Shown one piece after another: positions 1 to 10,303 of a DNA stretch of 64,000 nt (within the stretch, counting starts at the first letter, position 1; each line of letters starts with the position of its first letter). The DNA is from Romanomermis culicivorax (taxonomy: Eukaryota; Nematoda; Enoplea; Mermithida; Mermithidae), in NCBI GenBank assembly GCA_963922205.1, contig CAWUHX010000006.1, positions 2,525,139-2,589,138 of the forward strand. The letters run 5' to 3'. The translations under genes were made by a program, and so were the position numbers. A model generated the notes under the pieces. It was not told the DNA's origin and searched no databases. It saw nothing but the letters and a program-made list of their open reading frames with translations.

Positions 1-116
1 TCCAAAAGAAAGTCTGTTGCTATTTTTAGTCTTTCCCTACTTTTGGATGATGAGTTTTTTTGCGCCTGTCACGGCACCAAGCACACAAATAGTACCAAAT
101 GTCGCACTGTAAGTCA

Positions 117-303
117 GCTAAAATAGCCGGCTGAGTGAAAAAGCAAACTGTATGTCGGGTGTGTGTCGCTTATATGTCGGGCTTATGTCGCGCTCGTTCA
201 CACCTGACGATTTTACTTAACATACATATGTCGCGTATATGTCGCGACATGTATGTTGGGTATATGTTGCGCAAAATGTCGCCGTGTGAACCGGCCTTTA
301 CTA
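117..303. repeat. Degenerate MITE with TATGTCGSG subrepeats
   Basis: The right end reads GTGTGAACCGGCCTTTA, and the left end reads TAAAATAGCCGGCTGAGTG, an imperfect inverted copy. The interior holds several degenerate copies of TATGTCGGG/TATGTCGCG on one strand. This looks like a small non-autonomous foldback DNA transposon. The short ORF across it is low-complexity and not a gene. Confidence 0.5.
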
Positions 304-3300
304 CTTTTGCAAACATTGATATTTATAGTATTCTTACGCAGTTATAAGAATAAAGCTACAGGGGTAGTTACTGGGTCATAATTTTTACTTATGGTCATAA
401 ATAATGATCCTATCGCAATATTATATAAACACTCGAATTTGAATAATGGTATATGATTGCATGATTACATTGTTACATGCTCAAATAAATATATTGCAGC
501 TAAAAAAGAGCTGGCTATCTATATTTACTGTTAAACTGTGATGTTACGCACCTACCTCATAGGGAATAGCGTGGTAATTTGGACACTTAAAACCAAATTG
601 AGCAACTAAGTGAAAGTTACTTGTTTAATAATTTTACTGTTTATAAATCCGACCATTATGCAATTGAGTCCAGAGGTGAACAGAAAATTATGGGAACATC
701 GTCAATCGAAATATTTCACATGTCACTAGATCTTCGGTAATGCGTTTTAGTCAGTTTCATTTTCGAAAGCTGCATATTTCTATATAAATGTACTGTCCAG
801 CTCGACGTGCATACTAACTGAGTGTCTCTTAACTTATATTCATATTTCAGTTATATGCAACTTTTCCTCAATCGTACATATCACACATTAAGTCAGTGCA
901 TTTTAAACCAGTTTAACTCAGTGAATTCAGGCAGGAATATGCAAAGTACAGCACATTCTATCGATTGAACATGCTAACGAAGCTTAATTGTAAGTATTTA
1001 TATTTACATATGAGCTATTTTTCTCGAAATGCTTCCGAAGAGTTACAGAGTTATAGTTATAAAATTGTGATTGTATTATTTTTTTATAATAATATCTTAC
1101 ATAATACAATAATATAATTTTTAAGTCTTGATTATGTAGTTATAATTATATTAGTTATAATTGATATAGTTTTAGTCATACAGTAATTGTCATGTAGTTA
1201 TGTTACTGCTGGGACAGTTATGCAAGTTATAGTTCTGTGTAGATCATTGGTTTTTTCTAAAGATTCAGGTAGATTTCTGTCTTAAAATTGCGCAATAACA
1301 CAATGTCGAGTCAATAATATACTAAGAGGTGTATGTGACGAACTTCCCAATATACTTAACACACTACCTTGAGGCATAAATTTTAAAATATAATAAAAAC
1401 CCTCACCATGGAAATAATAATCACCATTGCTAAACTGTATCAACCATAATATTAAAAGAGGCCGAACCATCTTTCTCATAATAAATACTGCCGCCACAGA
1501 GAAATAACCCCAAAAAGAGAAAATATTAAGGAACTTTCTCGATGAAAAAGATCGAAATTTTCTCAATGGCTTCTTGCGGTTGATCAGTAATGCATAAAAA
1601 TTTTATTTTCAAAATGACGTTGCTTTTAAATGTAATTTATTCTATTAAATTCAAATATTTTGCTTAGAAACGTAAATTATTGAAACTACATTCCAAAACA
1701 TGTTGTGTTGCAGGATAAATTTTCCTCTCTGTAGAATTTCACTGATTCAGTTTTCATATGACCAAGTCACTTCTGATTTTACACCTTGCGGTAACCACAA
1801 AGTTTGTTTACAACAGCATTTAGGAATTTTTTTGTTCCTAAAACCTATGCTGCTTAGCCATACATTTATACATATTGGTAGGAGATATAAATCTTTTGAT
1901 CTTGAGAAAATCACCACACAATATTATTTTCTGCATCTGAATTCTTATTTGTGAAGTAATTGTTTTATTATCAGTGTCACTTGTGTAATCATTGCGGTGC
2001 TCATACCATGAAAACTCTTTAATTTTTTCCAGTTTTTGGTATAGTAATTTTCTGCTAGCATGGTTTGAGTGAAGTCGTTATTGATAAGAAGTCGTTATTG
2101 GTACTCTCTTCAATTTCTGTTGTGTTTTGACGAGTTTTTGTGGGCCTCAAGCTAAACATGCTGTTGAACATGCTTAGCTCCGCTTTTTCTGTAAAATGTG
2201 AAATAAGGTTACTGTATAAATTTCCTCATTATTAGTCATCAATCTTACACTAACATTTCCAACGTGCCATACGCAATATCATCTATGAGTTGGTATGCAG
2301 CAATCGCACTTGTTACCATCCAGCATTAAAGTGGACAGTGTGAGTTTGTCTTTGTGATAAATATGTATAGTCTGTTCATGTTTTTGATGACACTTTGAAA
2401 GTTGCTTATTATTTTATTGTCTTGTAGTTTCTGGCTTTAGTCTACCATTAAGCCAAAGAGATGATGCTGTTGTATTAGCAGCCCAAGAGGAGGTCTAGGC
2501 CAAACAACTCAAAAATCCAAAATCTGCCAAGTCATGGATTTGTCAGTGCACTGCCCTTCTCGAAGACTCTAGTATTCATTTCCTATTTCGCCCACTGTCT
2601 TTGTATGGGTGTGAATTTTTGGAAATATTAAGAGAATTTATAGAAAGTGCCAAAAATGGTTGCAATAAACCATCGTAAGTCTGGAAAATGTGAATGGGTT
2701 AGACTAGGGAATCACTGCACTACATTCATTTTGATATGATTGATGCAGCAAGATCGCAGTCGAACTTTTATTCAAAATCATTGAAGGCTCGTTGACTACT
2801 CAATAAATTTTTCGTTTATGACACATAATCCTTGATGGTCACCCTTTTTAACTCTTTCAAGATTATTGAAATTGTTTCCAGATCTTTTGTGAGGCTACGT
2901 TTGCCGCAACTCCGACCGCCCCATCGATTATTTCCGAATGGATAGAGTACGTGATTCTCATTGCAAAATACCAATTTTGACGATAAAATTCTGGTTCATT
3001 TGTATTTTATAGAATTTGTGATTCTAAGAGTTTCTTTTTTCAGTAAGGTGGAGTCTCCGACTTTCAGGCTCCAAAACATCATACTGGTGTGCTCATTACA
3101 AGTTCAATTCGTTCGTGATAACACCACTAACAGAAGTACAAATTTTAGGAAGGCCTCATGGTCCACCATGAGACGCCGAGGACAAAACATACAAAAACAA
3201 AAACTTACGCTTAGAACGTTTCATAATAAATATAAGTTTCATAAGTGTCATGCTAATTTCAGGCTGACGCCGGAATAGACAAAACTATCTATAGAAGGGG

Positions 3301-3452
3301 AACGTTCTCCTGTGGAAACTCTGATATGGGGCAAGTTATGGTGAATTCAATAGCCCGAAACGACTAGAGTAATGAGTGTGTTACAAAAAATTTCAACATT
3401 AGAATTTATTTTGATCATCATCAAATACGCCTTCACATTTTTCCAGAGTCAA
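304..3452. other. AT-rich intergenic sequence, no gene seen
   Basis: No open frame here has splice support or recognisable homology. The open frames at 1282-1566 (minus), 1700-1954 and 2961-3278 (plus) have hydrophobic or random-looking composition. A short sequence near 1017-1045 (TTTTTCTCGAAATGCTTCCG) resembles the ends of the CTATAGTCTG repeat family seen later in the window. Confidence 0.5.
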
Positions 3453-3458
3453 TTTATT
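3453..3458 (-). terminator. Polyadenylation signal AATAAA
   Basis: AATAAA on the minus strand (TTTATT on plus) is 25 nt downstream of the candidate stop codon of the secreted-protein gene. Such hexamers are common in AT-rich DNA, so the position is the only support. Confidence 0.45.
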
Positions 3459-3482
3459 CGTCCTGCGTGTGATTCGCGTTGA

Positions 3483-3512
3483 TCATATTCCTCTACCGGC
3501 TTCGTCATCGTC
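3483..3512 (-). CDS. Candidate terminal exon of the secreted-protein gene
   Basis: After an acceptor TTTTTATAG on the minus strand, nine codons (DDDEAGRGI) lead to TGA in the phase required by exon 2. AATAAA follows 25 nt after the stop. The exon is very short, so it could be a chance match; the polyadenylation signal in the right place is the main support. Confidence 0.45.
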   Translation of the reverse strand, partial: DDDEAGRGI

Positions 3513-6500
3513 CTATAAAAACAGTTCATGGAGAGAAAAATGACGCGTTCAACACTCTCTGAAACTTACCGATACTGGCGGTTCATGTGGCGTGAAGGAT
3601 GGCTAAAAATATAATACGATGCATGAATTTTACTAATAATTGACCCGTGACAGAATATTTGAAGTTCATGTGTAAAGATTTTGATCAGCAGGTTCGAGTA
3701 ACTCGTGAAAGCGTGTGATGTCTACCATGAGCCATGGACTCTAGGACTTATAATCTAAAAATTGTAATAATTTCCAGTATTATCTCTAATAGTTTCTTGT
3801 TCTCATGAAGTTCGAATCAGGGAAAAAATCCATTAAAACCACAAAAAATATTGGATTTCATAAAAAGTTGCAAATCCCAGATATGCATGGAATTCTGGAA
3901 TATGGTGGTCTGTTTTTCTTGAAATTTTAGTGAGCAAAAGCTCCAACAATCTTTTAAATGAAAAATCTAAAACCCTTTCTCTAGACGATTCTGACGACAA
4001 TACCGATTTTTGCCATTGTTCAATCTTTTGAAAAGTGCAGTCAACAGCATAATTTTCCAGTCGAAATAAACCGTAACTACCGATCAGCTCCGGTTATCGT
4101 AAGCTATGACTTTTAAGCGCACCGGATTCTTTGGTCACCAGGAGTCATCTTTTTATGAGTTCTAACAAAAATATTGGTTTAAAATCTGTAGAAACCCATA
4201 GCCTCCTTTTCGGCCTTCCTGCATTTCGTAACACAGAAGAAATTTTGACTTGTGATAAGGTTAACTTCAGCTTCCATGATTCTTATTTTAGGAAGTTCCC
4301 ACTGCAATAGTTTAAACTCCAGGGGCCGGTTGCAATATTCGGGTTTAAGTCCGAGCTCGCGATTATCTCCAGCAAAATAATCGCGAGCTCGCGATCAGCA
4401 GTTGCAATAACCTCGGGATGATCCCAACGTCGCAATTATCTTGAGCTCGAGATAATCGCGAGCTCGGACTTAAACCTGAGCTCGAGCAGTGCGGTTGCAA
4501 TAAATTTTCTAGTCTAATTCTGATCGCGAGGTCGGTTTCAGTGGCACACAAAAGTTAATCGTCATCGGTAGTAGGTTTAAGTCCGAGCAATTTGTTGTTT
4601 TTTATCCTTGTCATAATGAATTTTCTACATAATCAACTAAATAATCACCAAGCGAATCGAGTTGGATTTGTTCAAGATTTTGGTTTTTGGCCTGACTCCA
4701 TTGTTGCTAAAATGCGAATTCCGATTTTTCGGATTCGAATTTTTCTTTTTCTAAATTGAGCTTTTCGCTTTCCGACGCTAATTTTTCTTGCTTTATAGAA
4801 ACACTGTTTCGTTCTGAAGGATCCACTTTTTGCCACTTCGGCTCTTCAACCATCAAACCTAGGCTTCCCCATGAAACTTTCGATGAAACAGCGGCCAATT
4901 CAGATAAACTTACAGACCTCCTCGGATCTCTTGGAATTCTGTTGGTGTTCTTCTATGATGGTTGGAGAATTTTCCGAAGGTGGACAAAAATCAGGCGGTT
5001 CACCAACCGTTTTCCAAACCCCTTTTTTTCCTTTCTCAAATCTTCTTTTGTTCGGCTCTTCACGTTTTTCAATGTAATTCTTGTATCTTCCAGAGACCTA
5101 TGGACAATGGGGATTTTGTGCATTGTCTTCGGCTCCGATTATATTTCAGACGTGGGGCCGGTTTCATCAAAGAAACTTAAGCTACAGCTGAGCTGCAGCT
5201 CAAGCTGTAGCTCAACTATATATTATACCATTTCTTAAACATATCGAGGTTAAGATGCAGATGAGCTGTCCAAATCCAAAACTAATCGATATTTGAGACA
5301 AATTTCTCTCAAAAATACTTCTTTTCTAGGTGTTCACTTTGGTATGCGTTTTCTCCTTGAAACTACTCGAAATTTAAGGGGGAACAAAAGACATACGAGC
5401 AGCAAACAGAAAAACAAACAATGTTGGACACAGTGTTTTTTCACCAACTTTTGTTTACTTTTCACTTCATGCGCGTAATATAATGTCGATGTTTCTTCCT
5501 GGAATATCGAGATAATCGCGAGCTCGGACTTAAACCTGAGCATCAGTTAATCTCGAGCTCGATTTTTTATTGCAACCCGAGAAAGATGAAACTGAGCTCG
5601 CGATTAGCTAATTCTAAGCATCAACAACTTAATACCGAGTTCGCGATGATCCTCAGCATTAGTTATTGCAACCAGCCCCAGCCGTTTTATTTCAGTTCTC
5701 TTTCATTCAAAGAATATTACGTAGATTAATTAGTTACTCATTTCACTTTTTTTGTTCCATCCATTGTTAATTAAAGCATAAAGGTAGAAAGTGATTTTCT
5801 GGAAAAAGATAAGTTGGGTAAAAACGGCCTGGCACAAAAGGAATTCTGGCTACTGCCAAATGGGATTGACATCAGTGTGACATACAGAAGAAAGCTAATC
5901 GTAAGCTAAAAGATCTCACATCCACATGCAAAAGTTCAGGCTTAATATTTCCGACAATATGCACATGATCGTGATGCGCCAAATAAGCCGGATGATTCGG
6001 TGTTTGAATTGCCGCGTGGTTTTGATCAGGAGATTCAACTCCGTCGATGTGCTCTAACTGTTGCGACTGCTCATCTTGTTGCCGCTGCAGCATCTGTGGT
6101 TGCTGTTTTTGCTGCGATAGTGGCTGTTGCGACTGCTCGATGTTCGTAGGAACAATTAATTTTGGCTAAAGTCGATGATTGAACTACCAGTTATTCGAAT
6201 ATTAAAGGGATGGAAGCACTAGAGGAAGGGTTAGTAAAGAATTCCATACAACAGTGGGTAAATTGAGAATTCGACGGTGGTGGAACCAGAAGCATGAATA
6301 AGAAAATCATCTTTTATGTGTTTTAATTGATTCATAAATTCTGCACGTTATATCAAAGCTTTGATTGCACTAAAATCTGGACATGTTCTAAACCTTTATC
6401 TTGAATCCACATCAATAAATTTTAGTGAGAGAAAATTACATATAACCTAAAAATCCTAAAAATCCCTTTTTTGATCATTTATATCAAGAACATCAGAGCA

Positions 6501-9500
6501 ATACTATAATGAGCCATCAGTTCCTCAAATAACCATTTACCACTCCAATTACTTTTAGTCACACATATTTAGAACTTATTGCAGATATTCTACTTGAATA
6601 CAACTGACGGAGATACCGGCATGGGTGACCATTGACTGACTCAGGCGATCTCTGATGATCCGGTTGAAATTCTAACATTAATCCTGACATAAAGGTTCAT
6701 CTAATAGAACGAAAATTATCCGAGTGATCAGTGGTCAGTTGTCAAAAAGTTGTCTGAGTGGTCACTCGAATAATTTTAATTTAGTGAAGTGACCAGCGAC
6801 CACTCAGGTCACCCGAATGATGTTTAATTACCGTGAAATTAGTTCCAACGCCATTTTGATCAGTTTCGTATTGAGGATCATAAGAGCGATCATTGAGCAG
6901 GACCCTTGCGGATAATATTTGAGAAATTTCCAGCTTTTGCTTGATATGATGATTTTTTTTATGTCACAAACATAATTTTTTCATTTTTAATAAGTCAGGG
7001 TATGTCAGATAGTCAAATGCATTTCTGTCATTTCAAAATACGTGATCTCGTACATACAGTTTCAGCAGGATCCAGGAATGCAATCTTACCCGAATGATTC
7101 AGATCAGCAGTCATCAGACCCGGTTCAAAATTTCACCCAACAGTTTACCGACTTCACGTGGATTTGCTTCTGACGTCAAGTTCAGGATGTGATTATACAG
7201 GGTGAGCCAAAAAAAGGTGACCGCTACTGACTTTTATAGCTGTCAAACGGGGGAAGCTTTTTTAATGCGGTTTCCTGTCGTCGATAGATAAAATATCTGG
7301 CATAAAAGCTGCAGCTTTTCAGCCAGATTTCTCGAACATTGAGTGACTAGAATCACAAAAAATTAAACGTCGACTTTTTTTCCAATAAAAATTCAAAAAA
7401 ATGACTAAGTCATTATGTTTTACAGCAGGAAAGTACAATAGATCCAATCATAAGAACCATATAACAGATGGAAACTACAAGAGAGCCGCTTTAGTGTGTC
7501 CTAATTTCTGTTTCACCAATAATTTTAATCGTTTTTCGGTCTGGTCAATGACAGAATTGATTTTGCTTTAATTTTGCTCTTTTCCAATTTCGAAACAAAA
7601 GCTCTCGATTTTGGCCAAATTTTCCCATATTGAAACAAGAAGTTGTTGACCTTAATTTACGCGTAACTTACAAATCTGGGTAATTTTAAAAGTATTTTTG
7701 TGTGTAAACAGCTTCACAAAACTTTTTTCACAATAGAATAACTTTTAGTTTGATTTTACAACTTTTACTTTTTGAAAAATGACCACTTTTACTAAATTTC
7801 TGTTTGTACAGTAACCATAAACGCTGGCAGCATTAGATTTGATCCTTGTGACAAAAACAAACAGGCCATTCTAATGCAGCAATTCGCATTATAAAAGCTT
7901 CATCCGTTCGAACGTTATGGAAGTCAGCACCGGTCGCCTTTTTTGGCTCATCCTGTATAAGCCCGTCCGACCTGAACATCGCCAGCAGGAAAAGTCAGAC
8001 AAATTCCTGCTAAACTTTAATTACCCATAATATTGCAGATACATCCCTACATATTTCAGTAGATCTAGAAAAATCAATCGATTGATACTCATATTGGTGC
8101 GATTTCGAACATAAGAAGGTACTGCTAAGCGCCTGCCTTGGTGAGGTCAAAAACTTTCTAGATGAGATAGAAACTCATCAAAGCCCTCGCCAATCCGATG
8201 TTGGTCAGGTCCGGCAGGTTTCCAGGCCTTGACACCGACTGAATCATTGTCTTCCGGGGAGACACTCACAGGTTTATAAATGATATTCAACCCTCTCACC
8301 TTGCTCCAAAGATGTGCCACCAATGGCCGGTGTCAGAGCGGGTGTAATGAGTTGGAAACTCGTGGAGTTGGAGAAACATCAGTCCTACACGACAAATGTT
8401 GCATTACAGCAACCCTTCTCTTTGGAGCAACAGAGGGCATCAAGGGATCCTAACCTGCCTTGATGAGCAAGGCCCGATGATTTGGACATAACCATCTTCC
8501 TATCCTGGAGAAAGAGATGGAACAATCTGCTGGACTCCAGTGTATCCTGGCCCGTATCACTAGACCAATGTCATGGATAAGTTGTTCAACAAAAACCTGA
8601 GTGAGAGATAACATTAGAATCAAATATGATCGCCATTAACATCAATCCAATGGGTTGTATGCATGATATACATGGCGAAAATCCTCGAACCCAGAAACCC
8701 TTGGAAGGCCTGTCAGGACCACCAGTTTTGAAGGCATCCTGATTAGTTCCAGCATGATGTATATGATATATGACGAAGGGACTCGAAGAGAGATCAGTTT
8801 CGCTGGTGCAGCTTGTTTGTGGGCAGACAACATGCCTTCCACCTTAAAGAAACAGGACGTAATCAGTGTCAAAGGTTTTTCTTTGTGGCGCCGCAGATCC
8901 TAACATTGGACAATCTTGGAATATGTCTCCAGGGATCAAGAAAAATATGGCCTGGTTTGAAATGCACGGACAGGGAGAATCATCAATCCTATGCACAGAA
9001 TACGCATGTATACAATATAATACAGACAACAACTTTTTGAAGTTGTTCATACCTCCACGTGCAAAATTTCCGGTCGAGCATTGTCGTTGATCTGCAAACT
9101 TACAGGATCGATCAACTTAGGACCCGTTTTATCACATTTATCGCCAGTTATGTATAAAAATTGGTAGAAATTACGCGTTTCTTGGCTCAAATCGACATTT
9201 TCGATCGTCAAATAACTATCGTGCATTAATTTATGATTATATTTGAAAGCCTGATTTATAACTTTTGCTGCTTGCAATTTGGTCAATAAGTTTTTCCAGG
9301 CTGTTTCGTCAAAAGCTGCCATATTGTCGTTTGCAACTTGGGGCCTATTTTCGGCGTAAGCATCGACCAATTGATTCATCGTTTGGGCCGATTCTTGGTA
9401 CATCCGGACGTGATCGTCGTACATTGTCTTCAATATTTCCGATTTGGGACCATTCTTCTCCGATTCCGTACTTTTTTGAATGTGTTGAATTTCCAAATAG

Positions 9501-9697
9501 ATTGATTTTATTCTGAAGTTTAATTCGTTTACTGTAGAAACAACGTCTTTGGCGATTACAGTACGTTCCTTCTTCTGAAGCCCATTCTTCCTCTGAGACA
9601 TATCTTTAAGGATAGCTTTGGCTATGTCATCAGTATCCTGCGGTGCCGCTAAAATTCTGGTCCAAACCGCCAGCAGTATGTACAATCTCAGAATCAT
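3483..9697 (-). CDS. Predicted secreted protein of unknown function, three exons
   Basis: The model has exon 1 at 9697-9053, exon 2 at 6165-5920 and exon 3 at 3512-3483, all junctions in phase 0, giving about 306 aa. The N-terminus has a hydrophobic signal peptide (core LYILLAVW, likely cleavage after Ala-Ala near residue 18). Residues 20-200 are helical, charged and free of recognisable domains; the next 80 residues are Gln- and His-rich. Donors are GAG|GTATGA and GAT|GTGAGA; acceptors are CTTTAG and TTTATAG. An AATAAA lies 25 nt beyond the stop. Both long exons end with a similar motif, ARPEILHVE and IKPELLHVD. The introns hold a mariner-type MITE (7198-7955) and a foldback element (4322-5679). 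I do not recognise the family. Exon 1 is well supported as coding; its joining to exons 2 and 3 is inferred from phase and splice sites, and exon 1 could instead end at its own stop at 9047. Confidence 0.6.
4322..5679. mobile_element. Foldback DNA transposon, ends GGGGCCGGTTGCAATA
   Basis: The left end GGGGCCGGTTGCAATA is mirrored by TATTGCAACCAGCCCC at the right end. The terminal ~190-260 bp on each side are built from repeated, mutually inverted blocks such as TTTAAGTCCGAGCTCGCGAT and ATAATCGCGAGCTCGGACTT (near 4345, 4450, 4570 and 5510). Each terminus can therefore fold on itself and pair with the other. The interior holds a decayed minus-strand protein remnant (4707-5088) and a plus-strand palindrome AGCTACAGCTGAGCTGCAGC (~5180-5213). 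A clear target duplication is not visible. The element lies in intron 2 of the secreted-protein gene. Superfamily is uncertain; PIF/Harbinger is possible because a charged protein with a coiled-coil end is often the second protein of such elements. Confidence 0.7.
4707..5088 (-). pseudogene. Decayed element-borne protein, possibly Myb/SANT-like C-terminus
   Basis: Two minus-strand blocks read as protein in different frames. 5088-4900 gives a basic segment (RYKNYIEKREEPNKRRFEKG, then GVWKTVGEPPDF) ending in a stop. The overlapping frame from about 4930 to 4707 gives a Ser/Glu/Lys-rich heptad-like end (KLASESEKLNLEKEKF). A basic segment, Pro/Ser linker and C-terminal coiled coil match the layout of Myb/SANT-like proteins carried by PIF/Harbinger elements. 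That assignment is inference. The frame change and lack of a start make it a remnant or an unresolved spliced gene. Confidence 0.4.
5920..6165 (-). CDS. Exon 2 of the secreted-protein gene (Gln/His-rich)
   Basis: The 82-codon phase-0 exon is bounded by acceptor CTTTAG and donor GTGAGA. It encodes a Gln-rich stretch (QSQQPLSQQKQQPQML), then a His-rich part (YLAHHDHVHIVGN), and ends IKPELLHVD. That ending parallels ARPEILHVE at the end of exon 1. The exon is open beyond its only ATG, so an ATG-to-stop scan under-calls it. Confidence 0.6.
7198..7955. mobile_element. Mariner-type MITE with TA target duplication
   Basis: The left end CAGGGTGAGCCAAAAAAAGG and right end TTTTTTGGCTCATCCTG are inverted copies, and the similarity continues inward for about 40 bp (GTGACCGCTACTGACTT against the reverse of AAGTCAGCACCGGTCGCC). 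The element is flanked by TA on both sides (7196-7197, 7956-7957). CAGGGTG ends with TA duplication are typical of Tc1/mariner. No transposase frame is present in the 758 bp. It lies in intron 1 of the secreted-protein gene. Confidence 0.85.
8260..8450 (+). repeat. Diverged copy of the 26.4-kb repeat family
   Basis: GAGAAACATCAGTCCTACAC, ATGTTGCATTACAGCAAC and CTTTGGAGCAACAGAGGG align in order with ACAACATCAATCCTACGGG, ATGTTGTATGTTGCC and CTTGGAGCAACAGGGGG of the 26353-26732 repeat. Further decayed similarity continues toward 9000 (for example GAATCATCAATCCTATGC near 8978). Confidence 0.5.
9053..9697 (-). CDS. Exon 1 of the secreted-protein gene (signal peptide, helical region)
   Basis: 215 codons from ATG, ending at GAG|GTATGA. 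If the donor is not used, the frame runs two codons further to a stop at 9047. It contains the signal peptide, a charged helical region (QKKERTVIAKDVV through YAENRPQVAND) and a single pair of acidic/basic residues around one cysteine (GDKCDKTGPK). No paralogue is seen in the window. Confidence 0.75.
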
Positions 9698-9971
9698 AGT
9701 CTTTTAAGAAGGAAACCAAGAGCCCCAAGTTCGTGAAATGGATTGTTGGATGATCGAAAACACGATGAAACAAAATTCACGCATGATCGACGGCGTGCGG
9801 AAAAGTTGGAAATTCCACCGCGAAAAGCTTGATCGAGGAAGCATAAAAGAAAAATGGGAAAATAAAACGTGTGTCGAGATAAACAAACGAAAGCGATTCA
9901 ATTAGATGATAACATCGGAATGAATAAAGACGGAATAAAGGATATGCTTTGGAAACTGTTGGAATGTAAAT

Positions 9972-10303
9972 TCATTTTTCTGAACTGGGATAGGAAAAAC
10001 CTTCATTCAAAAATCTGATGAAATTGTTGCGGCAACAACGTACGACATCACCTCTTTTTCTTATACATCTGTCAACAATAAACTGCATGATGCCATCCGA
10101 AACGTCTTTTTCGATTTCTCGGGTGGGCCTGATTTGATTGGGAGTGGTTTCCGCGACCGGCCCATTTCCGCTACCTCTTTGAGGGTTCACAACCGCGATA
10201 GTCCTATTACCGCTGCCAAATAAATTTTTGTTCCTAACAAAAAAAATTTTGTGCTTGCGAAACGGATTTTTCGCATGATCTTCTTCATATTTTGTGCTCT
10301 TGA
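9972..10303 (-). CDS. Probable last coding exon of an unidentified gene
   Basis: A canonical acceptor TATTTTTAG precedes an open frame of about 110 codons ending in a stop at 9972. The segment is basic and Arg/Asn-rich, with a Gly/Asn/Pro low-complexity part (NPQRGSGNGPVAETTPNQIR). The C-terminus has three Cys in the order CIRKRGDVVRCC. Upstream exons are not identified. It lies 275 bp upstream of, and on the same strand as, the secreted-protein gene, so the two could be co-transcribed. No family is recognised. An ATG at 10361 extends the frame, but that part (MIKYEVYGYGASYLINLFLV) reads like intron. Confidence 0.4.

Noticed and set aside
8642..9090. Overlapping frames on both strands
   Set aside because: The region is diverged repeat sequence related to the 26.4-kb family; frames conflict.
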